Shown here one piece after another: positions 6,564 through 13,349 of a stretch of DNA of 15,567 nt. The position numbers and the translations under genes were made by a program. The DNA comes from an uncultured Mycoplasma sp. (GTDB taxonomy: Bacteria; Bacillota_I; Bacilli_A; Mycoplasmatales; Metamycoplasmataceae). A model generated the notes under the pieces. That model saw only the letters and a list, made by a program, of their open reading frames with translations, did not search any database and was not told the origin of the DNA. The stretch spans positions 1-15,567 of the forward strand of contig CAMRCV010000004.1 of assembly GCA_947041065.1 (NCBI GenBank), in the 5' to 3' direction. How positions within the stretch are numbered: position 1 is the first letter of the stretch; each line of letters begins with the position of its first letter.

Positions 6564-7670
6564 TTAGTAACTTCTTTGTGGTGCAATCAATTGTTTGTTT
6601 GATGGATTAGAAGTTCCAATCACCACAAAACGATCAATTCCTTCATTAAACTTGATTTGAATCTCTCCATCAAAGACAGAAAGTGCATCCTTCAAGAATT
6701 TATAATTCACAGTAATGATTAAATCATCGCCAATAAAGTTTTTTGTTTTAATGATCACACTTGAGTTACCAATTTCTTCTTTAACTGAAATAACTTTAAT
6801 TTCTTTTTGGTTAATTTCAAATCTTAACCTATGGAAAGAATCTGAAGAGATAACAATCGCTTTGTTGATAGCATCTATCAATTCTTTTTTCTCAATGGTT
6901 AAAGTTCTTGAAAAACCTGTAGGAAATATTTTAGAAACATCCTTATATGGAGCGTCAATTAATTTAGATTGAATAACTGTATCTTGATATACTAGGTTGA
7001 TTTTGTATTCATTAACATATAAATCAACATCTTCATTTATTGCTTCTGGAATAAACTCTTTTAAGTTTTTAGCAAAGATTGAAACATTAAAGTTTAAGTT
7101 ACGCGAATCCTTAACTTCCATCTCTTGATAAGCAACTCTATATGAATCAGTAGCTATTAACTTCATCTTGTTGTTACTGTAATCAATATTAACTCCATTA
7201 AAGATAATATCTACATCACTAGAAGAAGCGGCAAATAAGACATTTTTAGCTGCTTCACGCAAGTCTTTGGCATTAATTGATAATTTGACACCCATCAATG
7301 TAAAGTCGATAGCAGGATACTCAGAAACGTCAAATAAGTTTATTTCATACTTATCAGTTCCATTGTTAATAAACAAAATGTTTCCTTTATTAAAGATTTC
7401 AATGTTTCCATCACATTTACGAATTATGTTAGTGAATAACAAAGAAGGAATTAATAACCTTCCAGGTTCTTCAATTTTAAAGACTTGTTCATTAGGAAGA
7501 ATGGTTTTAATTATAGACAAGGTTCCATCAGAAGCAATCATAGAGATACGATCTTCTAAAACATCTACTAAAATCCCTCTCAAAGGTAGCAACATATTAG
7601 TACTGTTGATGCATTTATTTACTTCATCCAAATTTTTGATAATTTCTTTGGCATTCACTTGTATTTTCAT
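6564..7670 (-). CDS. dnaN: DNA polymerase III beta subunit (sliding clamp)
   Basis: 368 residues, the usual clamp length, with no Trp. The protein forms a dimeric ring around DNA that tethers the replicative polymerase. The three-domain layout shows in 'LPLRGILVDV' near the N-terminus, 'ATDSYRVAYQ' in the middle domain, and the C-terminal 'VNYKFLKDALSVFDGEIQIKF' block that precedes the client-binding pocket. The canonical end '(M)P(M/V)R(L/Y)' is loosened here to 'IAPQRSY'. dnaA, which normally precedes dnaN on the same strand, is absent; the SRP RNA gene and pgi lie there instead. The ribosome binding site is weak. A DnaA box lies 43-51 bases upstream of the ATG. Confidence 0.93.
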   Translation of the reverse strand: MKIQVNAKEIIKNLDEVNKCINSTNMLLPLRGILVDVLEDRISMIASDGTLSIIKTILPNEQVFKIEEPGRLLIPSLLFTNIIRKCDGNIEIFNKGNILFINNGTDKYEINLFDVSEYPAIDFTLMGVKLSINAKDLREAAKNVLFAASSSDVDIIFNGVNIDYSNNKMKLIATDSYRVAYQEMEVKDSRNLNFNVSIFAKNLKEFIPEAINEDVDLYVNEYKINLVYQDTVIQSKLIDAPYKDVSKIFPTGFSRTLTIEKKELIDAINKAIVISSDSFHRLRFEINQKEIKVISVKEEIGNSSVIIKTKNFIGDDLIITVNYKFLKDALSVFDGEIQIKFNEGIDRFVVIGTSNPSNKQLIAPQRSY

Positions 7671-7712
7671 ATAAATTCTTTTCTTTCTTTTTTAGTTTTT
7701 AATAATAATGTG

Positions 7713-7721
7713 TGTGGATAA
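7713..7721 (-). promoter_or_regulatory. DnaA box upstream of dnaN
   Basis: The minus strand reads TTATCCACA, a perfect consensus DnaA box. A second site with 7 of 9 matches (TTTCCCACA) lies at 7775-7783. Position between the SRP RNA gene and dnaN suggests either control of dnaN by DnaA or part of a replication origin. Confidence 0.5.
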
Positions 7722-7785
7722 CGTCTATAACCCCACAAACCATCATTAACACTAAACTTTTGATGTGTTTATAGTGTGGGAAACT

Positions 7786-7816
7786 TGACGGCTTTATTTT
7801 AAAAATAAAACCATCA
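7786..7816 (-). terminator. 3' hairpin and U-tract of the SRP RNA gene
   Basis: On the minus strand, TGATGG plus a T-rich arm can pair with an A-rich arm plus GCCGTCA using two G-T pairs, giving a stem of about 14 bp. The first arm shares the last bases of the SRP RNA closing stem, so the two folds exclude each other. The T-tract at 7801-7810 could instead end transcription right after the SRP RNA stem. Confidence 0.45.
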
Positions 7817-7889
7817 AACATAACACTTCTCGATATGGATGCTACATTTCTGTCCTGACCAAGTTACAAGGTTGCTATTTCAATGGCTC
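7811..7889 (-). ncRNA. ffs: Signal recognition particle RNA (4.5S type)
   Basis: The minus strand carries the SRP domain IV core at 7841-7860: 'GGTCAGG', a short ACA stem, a GAAA tetraloop, TGT, then 'AGCA'. This is the Ffh M-domain binding site with its symmetric loop. The ends close into a long hairpin: CCATTGAA plus ATAGCA pair with TGTTAT plus TTTGATGG across a single bulged G. At about 79 nt it has the small size known for mycoplasma SRP RNAs. With Ffh it targets nascent membrane and secreted proteins to the translocon. The exact 5' end is inferred from the -10 at 7894-7899. Confidence 0.85.
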
Positions 7890-7893
7890 TTAT

Positions 7894-7899
7894 ATTATA
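7894..7899 (-). promoter_or_regulatory. -10 element of the SRP RNA gene
   Basis: TATAAT on the minus strand, ending five bases before the inferred RNA start and directly behind the pgi stop codon. The -35 region would lie inside the pgi coding end and is only A-rich. Confidence 0.6.
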
Positions 7900-7907
7900 T
7901 ATTAAAT

Positions 7908-9206
7908 TTATGAAGGTTTTTTTAATATTCTAAACATATTAGTTTTATAAACTTCAACTCCTGGTTGGTTGAATGGATTGATTTCCATTAGATAAGCACT
8001 CATAGCAACTGCTCTTTCAAAAAACATTACTATTGCTCCAAAAGTTTCTTCGTTAAGCTCAGGAAGTTCGATATGCATGTTTGGTACTTGACCAATAGAT
8101 GAGTGAGCATCTAAAGTTGCTTGGAAAGCAACATTATTGATTTCATGAACACTTCTATTGATTAAGTAGTTCAGGTTATCAAGGTTGTCTCTATCTTCAA
8201 CAATTTCAAGATCGATGATTGGTTTTTGGACTGTAATTACAGTTTCGAATAAAACTCTTGATCCTTCTTGGATAAATTGTCCTAAAGAGTGTAAGTCTGT
8301 TGAAAAAATTGCACTATGAGGTAAAAGGCCTTTATTTAGTTTTCCTTCTGATTCTCCAAAAAGTTGTTTTCATCATTCTAAAAAGTAATTAATGTTTGGT
8401 TCATAAGCTACAATCATTTCTGAAGTAAACCCTTTTTCTTTTCAAAGGATAAATCTAGTAACAGCATATTGATAAGCTAAATTATCTTCTAATGAATCAA
8501 TTGAATAATCATCATTAGCAGCTTTTGCTCCACCGATCATTTTTTTCAAGTTTAGACCCATACAAGCAAAGGGGAATAAACCAACAGGTGTTAAGACTGA
8601 AAATCTTCCTCCAATGTTATCAGGAATAACAAAACGGTGATATCCTTGTTGTTCTGCTAGTTGGAACAATGACCCTTTATTTGCATCTGTTGTTGCAATA
8701 ATAAAGTCTTTAGCGTTATTCTTTCCAATAGTATCTTCTAATAGTTTTTTAAACATTCTAAAAGCAATAGCTGGTTCAGTAGTTGTTCCTGATTTAGAAA
8801 TTACGTTAATGGCAAACTTTTTGTTTTCCACATATTTTAATTTTTGGGCAAGATCTGTTGAAGATAAAGACTCTCCAGCAAAAATAATGTCCATTTTTTT
8901 CTCTTCAGGGGTTGGATAGTTTCCTAGGATAAAATCAACTCCAGCACGAACACCTAAATAAGATCCTCCAATTCCAATAACAACTAAAACTTCAACTTCA
9001 TGACTATGTAGTTTTTTAGCAACCATTTCCATTTCTTTAAAATCTTCCATTTCAACATTGTTTGGTAGATCTTTTCAACCTAAAAACTCATGTCCTAATG
9101 ACTCATATCTCTCCATTTTGTGGTGAATGTCTTTTACTTGTGCCTCATATTTCATCACGTTAGTAAAATCGATTGCACGATTAATGTTTAATTTTATTTT
9201 TTTCAT
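7908..9206 (-). CDS. pgi: Glucose-6-phosphate isomerase
   Basis: 432 residues, of normal bacterial size. It interconverts glucose-6-phosphate and fructose-6-phosphate, the second step of glycolysis, in the cytoplasm. Visible family blocks are '[11 protein letters not shown]', '[11 protein letters not shown]' (phosphate-binding loop), '[14 protein letters not shown]' (signature), '[10 protein letters not shown]' and '[12 protein letters not shown]', whose Lys is the family's catalytic residue. Four TGA codons are read as Trp, so a standard-code reading shows only the central 202 residues. The ATG at 9204-9206 has GAGGT eight bases upstream and overlaps the end of the preceding S1-domain gene by 13 bases, which suggests translational coupling. 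Its presence indicates that the organism can use hexose phosphates. Confidence 0.95.
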
Positions 9207-9523
9207 TTCATTACCTCTTCTTTGTTATATTTTAATAAATTTGTAAAACCACTTTCTGTTTCTTTAATTTCATATTTAAATGGAAAGTTTAAATAATCGG
9301 CCCTTCCGGATTTAAAGTCACAAAAATAAACATCTTCCTTAATAGATTTAACTAATAATTCTAATTCTTCACCAATACCAAAAATTTTGGGTAAAGATCT
9401 TATGTAATAGTCAGAAACATCATTTATATAGATGATTCCCACTTTATTATCACTAGTAAGTACTTCTACAAAGTTTTTTGTAATTTTTTTGACTTTACCT
9501 TTTATATATATTTTTTTATCCAT
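9194..9523 (-). CDS. Small S1-domain RNA-binding protein
   Basis: 109 residues. The first 70 or so ('YIKGKVKKITKNFVEVL', then 'VGIIYINDVSDYYI', then 'IGEELELLVKSI') match the five-strand S1 fold, including the usual 'G.V..I......V......G.i..s.is' spacing. It resembles the single-domain general stress protein 13/YugI/CvfD group of Firmicutes, which bind ribosomes or RNA. A standard-code reading stops at 9203-9205, but that TGA is Trp; the true stop is TAA at 9194-9196, inside pgi. It lies 10 bases after the response-regulator-like gene and overlaps pgi. No clear ribosome binding site is visible, so translation may be coupled to the gene before. The exact role is unknown. Confidence 0.75.
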
Positions 9524-9533
9524 AACAAATCAA

Positions 9534-10247
9534 TTATATTATTTTTATACCTTTTTTTGTAATTTCAAAGACTTGTTTTCCCAACTTCTTTTTAATCTTA
9601 AAAATAATTTGATCAACTACCCGAGAGTCGTCCTCACCTTGATCATCTCATAAGGCAATAAATATTTTTCTTTTAGTTACAAAACCGCCATTAACGTTAG
9701 ACATTAATAAGTCCATTAATTGCATTTCTTTTTTAGTTAGGTGGATTTGACTATCATTAAAATAAAACCGATTTTTATTTTTATCTAAAATCATACCCTT
9801 ACACATAATGGTTGTATTTTTACTGTGTGAATCTCATGAGCGTCTTAACATAGAGATAATTTTTCACTTTAAAAATTCAAAACCATCTGATTTGTAAATG
9901 ATTTCATCCGCTCCAGACTTAAATAATTTGTAATCATCTTTGTGAAATTCTTCTAATATCATTACTTGTAAAAAAATATGGTTTTTACTATGGCAAGCAT
10001 CATAAAATTCTCAATTAAAAATCGATTTATAATCATCTAGAAAATCAATAAATAAAACATCTGGTGTTTCTGTGATTTCTTGTAAGCTTTCTGGACCTGT
10101 AAAATCAAGGTAACTTCAAGTAATGTTGAAATATTCATCAGAGGTTTTTAATAAATCTTCGAAAATGTTTTTATCGGTGTTTGCATTAGAAATAATCAAA
10201 ATTTTTAATGGTGATTTATCTAAATTTTTCTGCAAGTGTTTTATCAT
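9534..10247 (-). CDS. Response-regulator-like protein with OmpR/PhoB winged helix
   Basis: 237 residues, visible only when five TGA codons are read as Trp. Residues about 14-135 resemble a receiver domain: 'LKILIIS' strand, 'DVLFIDF' with Asp68 at the phosphoacceptor position, and 'SGADEIIYK' with Lys119 at the conserved lysine. The acidic pair expected after strand 1 is replaced by Ser20-Asn21, and the switch Thr/Ser position is not obvious. Residues about 150-237 are a good OmpR-type winged helix: 'LTKKEMQLMDLL', 'VTKRKIFIALW', 'DSRVVDQIIFKIKKKL', then a terminal hairpin. It should bind DNA as a transcription factor, perhaps without phosphorylation. No histidine kinase is in the window. It heads an apparent unit with the S1-domain gene and pgi. 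No Shine-Dalgarno is seen; a TATAAT at 10256-10261 makes the mRNA probably leaderless. Confidence 0.75.
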
Positions 10248-10255
10248 ATTATTTA

Positions 10256-10261
10256 ATTATA
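10256..10261 (-). promoter_or_regulatory. -10 element of the response-regulator-like gene
   Basis: TATAAT on the minus strand, eight bases before the ATG, so transcription would begin at or next to the start codon. A second minus-strand TATAAT lies at 10270-10275. Confidence 0.5.
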
Positions 10262-10265
10262 TAAA

Positions 10266-10271
10266 TATAAT
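10266..10271 (+). promoter_or_regulatory. -10 element of recO
   Basis: TATAAT eight bases before the recO ATG. There is no Shine-Dalgarno in between, which points to a leaderless or nearly leaderless transcript. Confidence 0.5.
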
Positions 10272-10279
10272 TATAAATT

Positions 10280-10933
10280 ATGCAAACAAAAACAATTAAA
10301 GGGATTATTATCTCTAAAACCCCATATGCTGAACATGATGAAATGCTGAATGTTTTAACTCCGGATGCATTTATTAACATTTATGCCAAAGGAGTCAAAA
10401 AAACAGAAAGCAAAAATAGAACCAATGTTTTAAGGGGTGCTGTTGTGGATTTTGAAATCTTTAACGCTTATGCTACACAACATTCTGTTTTGTTAAAAAA
10501 GGCAGTTTTAGTACAGGGTCTTCCCGAGATTACTAAAACCAATGCTGCCAAAATAGAAACATTGCTAAAGGTAATTAAACACATCAAGGGCAGTCACAAA
10601 GGTTTATATGAAACCTATGTTGAATTAATTAATGATTTTGACGGTGTTAACTTTTTTAAAAACCAATCATTTCTACTATCACAAATTTTAGAAAGTGCTG
10701 GTGAGGGCTTGTCTTTTTCGAGTTGTGTGCATTGTGGATCTAATCAAGATTTATTTGCTTTTGATGTTTTGCAAGGTGGCATGCTTTGTAAAAAACACAG
10801 CAAAATTAATACTCCGCTAACGCTTTTAAAGTCTTTGTTTTTATTGGGAGAATCAAGAGAAAAATATGTAGATAATACTTCTGCAGAAACTAATCAACAA
10901 GTCTTTAACATTTTGAGTAATTTATTGTTTTAA
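10280..10933 (+). CDS. recO: DNA repair protein RecO
   Basis: 217 residues, somewhat shorter than the 240-255 typical of RecO. The N-terminal OB fold shows in 'KGIIISKTPYAEHDEMLNVLT' (split around residues 7-27) followed by 'NIYAKGVKK', a near-perfect match to the family pattern. The C-terminal zinc site has 'CVHCG' (Cys149, Cys152), then 'GGMLCKKH' (Cys170, His173). RecO binds single-stranded DNA and helps RecR load RecA during gap repair. There is no Trp. The gene is divergent from the response-regulator-like gene across only 32 bases. The start is fixed by the OB fold beginning at residue 6. Confidence 0.9.
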   Translation: MQTKTIKGIIISKTPYAEHDEMLNVLTPDAFINIYAKGVKKTESKNRTNVLRGAVVDFEIFNAYATQHSVLLKKAVLVQGLPEITKTNAAKIETLLKVIKHIKGSHKGLYETYVELINDFDGVNFFKNQSFLLSQILESAGEGLSFSSCVHCGSNQDLFAFDVLQGGMLCKKHSKINTPLTLLKSLFLLGESREKYVDNTSAETNQQVFNILSNLLF

Positions 10934-10954
10934 TGAGTGGTCTCGTGTGAGAAA

Positions 10955-11028
10955 TGGCAAGGGATAGAGGAATCGAACCCCCACATGCAGGTTTGGAATC
11001 TGCAGCACTACCATTATACTAATCCCTT
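10955..11028 (-). tRNA. trnW: tRNA-Trp (anticodon CCA)
   Basis: A complete 74-nt cloverleaf with encoded CCA end. The acceptor arms AAGGGAT and ATCCCTT pair perfectly; the D arm is GTAT/GTGC around AATGGTA; the T arm is GGGGG-TTCGATT-CCTCT. The 7-base anticodon loop TTCCAAA gives anticodon CCA, and the discriminator is G73, both as in bacterial tRNA-Trp. A glycine (TCC) reading would break the anticodon stem and give the wrong discriminator. The innermost anticodon-stem pair (31-39) is an A-C mismatch. This tRNA reads UGG; UGA needs a separate tRNA-Trp(UCA), not in this window. Confidence 0.85.
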
Positions 11029-11046
11029 AATTTAACATTTTTCTCA

Positions 11047-11052
11047 ATTATA
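11047..11052 (-). promoter_or_regulatory. -10 element of tRNA-Trp
   Basis: TATAAT on the minus strand, 19 bases before the mature tRNA start, leaving a 5' leader of about 12 bases. It is a mirror image of the rlmD -10, separated by three A. Confidence 0.55.
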
Positions 11053-11055
11053 AAA

Positions 11056-11061
11056 TATAAT
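11056..11061 (+). promoter_or_regulatory. -10 element of the rRNA methyltransferase gene
   Basis: TATAAT on the plus strand, 44 bases before the ATG. A ribosome binding site AAGGA follows at 11094-11098. Confidence 0.5.
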
Positions 11062-11104
11062 AAGAGAAAATATTAAAATAAAAGTTTTAATATAAGGAAT
11101 TAAA

Positions 11105-12184
11105 ATGACAGTAACAATAGAAAAATATAATCAAAATGGAGAAGGGGTTGCCTTTGTTGATAATAAGCCAATTTATATTTTTGGTGCCATTAGAGGAGAA
11201 GAAGTTGAAATCAAACTTATTGTTGAAAAAGAAAAATATTCAATAGGTGAAATAGTCAAAATTATTCAAGCTTCGCCAAACAGAAGACCAGAAACTTTCG
11301 AAGACGCCAAATTAATTGGTGGATACGAATTAATTCATATGAATAGAGAAGAACAAATTACCTTTAAAACAGAACGTGTTTTAAATGACTTTAAAAGTAT
11401 TGCTAAAACAGAATTGAAAAATTTAGAGTTTTTTGTGGGTGAAAAAGAATTTTATTATCGTAATAAAATTACTTTACACGATGGAGCTTTTTATCAAAAG
11501 CAAACAAAAAATAAGCTTAAGATTAATAACTATATGTTGTCTGATATTGAATATGATGAAAATCTATTTGGAGAAATCATTTATAGAAAATTAGATACTT
11601 TAATTGTTGGTACTAAAAAATCAGGACTAGTAACTACAGATTCTATGTTTGGTCTAAAATTTAATGTTGGTATTGGTTCTTTTTACCAAACCAATAAAGA
11701 AGTAGCTCAAGAGGCGTATAAAGATATTAAGAAACACGTAATTGAAAACGGAAAAACTTTGGACTTATATTCAGGAATTGGAACAATTGCAATTTATGTT
11801 AGTGATATTTCAGAATCTGTTGTTGCTGTTGAAGACAACAAAGATTCTTATAATAATGCTGTACAAAATATTGTACAAAACCAAATTACTAACGTGAGAT
11901 TTATTAAAGCTGATGTGGAAATCTTTTTAAAGAAAAACAACAGTCACTTTAATACATTTGTTATTGATCCTCCAAGAGAAGGAATGAGTGCCAAAGTTAT
12001 TAAGACTTTAATTTTGAAGTTCAAACCTGAAAGAATCATTTATCTTTCATGTAATCCAGGAACGCAAGCGGCAGATTTTGCTAAACTAAAAAGACACTAT
12101 AGAATTATTTTTAATAAAGCTTATGATATGTTTCCACAAACTAAGCACATTGAATCATTAATTGTTTTAGAAAAAAGAAATTAA
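11105..12184 (+). CDS. 23S rRNA m5U methyltransferase, RlmD/RlmCD type
   Basis: 359 residues, no Trp. It methylates carbon 5 of a uridine in 23S rRNA (or tRNA in the TrmA branch) using S-adenosylmethionine. An N-terminal TRAM-like barrel (about 1-55) is followed by an insert and the methyltransferase core: 'FYQTN' (193-197), SAM motif 'DLYSGIGT' (220-227), 'DPPREG' (288-293), catalytic nucleophile Cys316 in 'YLSCNPGT', and general base Glu350 in 'TKHIE'. The cysteines that hold a [4Fe-4S] cluster in E. coli RlmD are missing: the segment reads 'DAKLIGGYELIHM' where a 'CGGC' would stand. The start has AAGGA six bases upstream. Its stop directly abuts the stop of ychF on the other strand. Which uridine it modifies cannot be told from the sequence. 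Confidence 0.88.
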   Translation: MTVTIEKYNQNGEGVAFVDNKPIYIFGAIRGEEVEIKLIVEKEKYSIGEIVKIIQASPNRRPETFEDAKLIGGYELIHMNREEQITFKTERVLNDFKSIAKTELKNLEFFVGEKEFYYRNKITLHDGAFYQKQTKNKLKINNYMLSDIEYDENLFGEIIYRKLDTLIVGTKKSGLVTTDSMFGLKFNVGIGSFYQTNKEVAQEAYKDIKKHVIENGKTLDLYSGIGTIAIYVSDISESVVAVEDNKDSYNNAVQNIVQNQITNVRFIKADVEIFLKKNNSHFNTFVIDPPREGMSAKVIKTLILKFKPERIIYLSCNPGTQAADFAKLKRHYRIIFNKAYDMFPQTKHIESLIVLEKRN

Positions 12185-13288
12185 TTATTTTCCAATTCTA
12201 AAATTACAAACGTCGCCATCTTTTAATTTATATGTTTTACCTTCAAGGTGCATTTTTCCATTATCTTTTGCGCCCTTTTCACCACCAAATTCGATGAAAT
12301 CATCATAAGCAATAACTTCTGCCCGAATAAAGTTTTTCTCAAAATCAGTATGAATGATTCCAGCACATTGTGGAGCTGTCATATCTTTTTGAAAAACTCA
12401 CGCTCTAGTTTCTTGTACACCAACTGTAAAATAAGTACATAAGTTTAATCATTTAAATGAAGTTGATATTAAATTGTCAAGACCAGAAGTGGTCAATCCG
12501 TATTCATCTAAAAACATTTCCTTGCTTTCTTCATCCAAAATAGCAATTTCAGATTCTATTTCTACAGATAACCCAATAATTTCCATTTGCTTATTCTTAA
12601 CATAAGTTTCTAATTTTTTAAATTCTGGTTCATCAATTGGCGATGCTGCAAAAGAAGATCCAACATTACCTACAACAAGCATTGGTTTTAAAGTTAGTAG
12701 TTGATAATGTTTAGCAATCTTCAGTTCTTCTTCATCTAGTGTCATTTCTCTAGCAGGAATACTTTGTTCAAAAGCAGCAAGTAATTTAGTAACTACTTCC
12801 ATTTCTTTGATTAAAACCTTGTCACCTGTACTGATAGCTCTTTTACCAATTCTAGTTTTCACATTTGTAATTACTTGCATATCTGCTAATAACAACTCTA
12901 AATTAATAACTTCAAAATCTCTTAGGGCATCAATAGAACTTGAAACGTGTAAAACATCATCGTTTTTAAAGCATCTAATCACGTGAACGATTAAATCAAC
13001 CTCACGAATGTTAGATAAAAATTTATTACCTAAACCTTCACCTTTTGAAGCGCCTTCAACTAATCCGGCAATATCAACAAATTCAAAAGTTGCTTTAACG
13101 GTTTTTTTGGTTTTGACCATATCAGCTAATAAAGTTATTCTAGAGTCGTTTAGTTCAACAACACTAATGTTAGGATCAATTGTAGTAAAAGCATAATTAG
13201 CTGACTCAACCTTCATTTTTGTTAAACCTGAAAACAATGTACTCTTTCCAACGTTTGGCAAACCAACAATTCCTGCTTTTAATGACAT
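12185..13288 (-). CDS. ychF: Redox-regulated ATPase YchF (Obg-like)
   Basis: 367 residues, the family's normal length. P-loop 'GLPNVGKST' (9-17), then '[22 protein letters not shown]', the Obg/YchF switch region, then a helical insert and a C-terminal TGS domain ('[13 protein letters not shown]' to '[10 protein letters not shown]'). YchF binds ribosomes, hydrolyses ATP rather than GTP and modulates translation and stress responses. The base-specificity motif, usually 'N-x-x-E', reads 'GNVGSSF' here, so its Glu is not conserved. Two TGA codons are read as Trp, which splits a standard-code reading. AGAGGT lies four bases before the ATG. Its stop abuts rlmD with no gap. It is divergent from mnmE across 61 bases. 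Confidence 0.93.
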
Positions 13289-13333
13289 GTGACCTCTTTT
13301 GTATAATTATTAATAAGTATAAACTAAAATATA

Positions 13334-13339
13334 TATAAT
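13334..13339 (+). promoter_or_regulatory. -10 element of the mnmE operon
   Basis: TATAAT ten bases before the mnmE ATG; no Shine-Dalgarno lies between them, so the operon mRNA probably starts within a few bases of the start codon. Confidence 0.5.
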
Positions 13340-13349
13340 AATATTAATA

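Noticed and set aside
7267..7674. 135-codon plus-strand ORF
   Set aside because: It is antisense to the conserved N-terminal part of dnaN.
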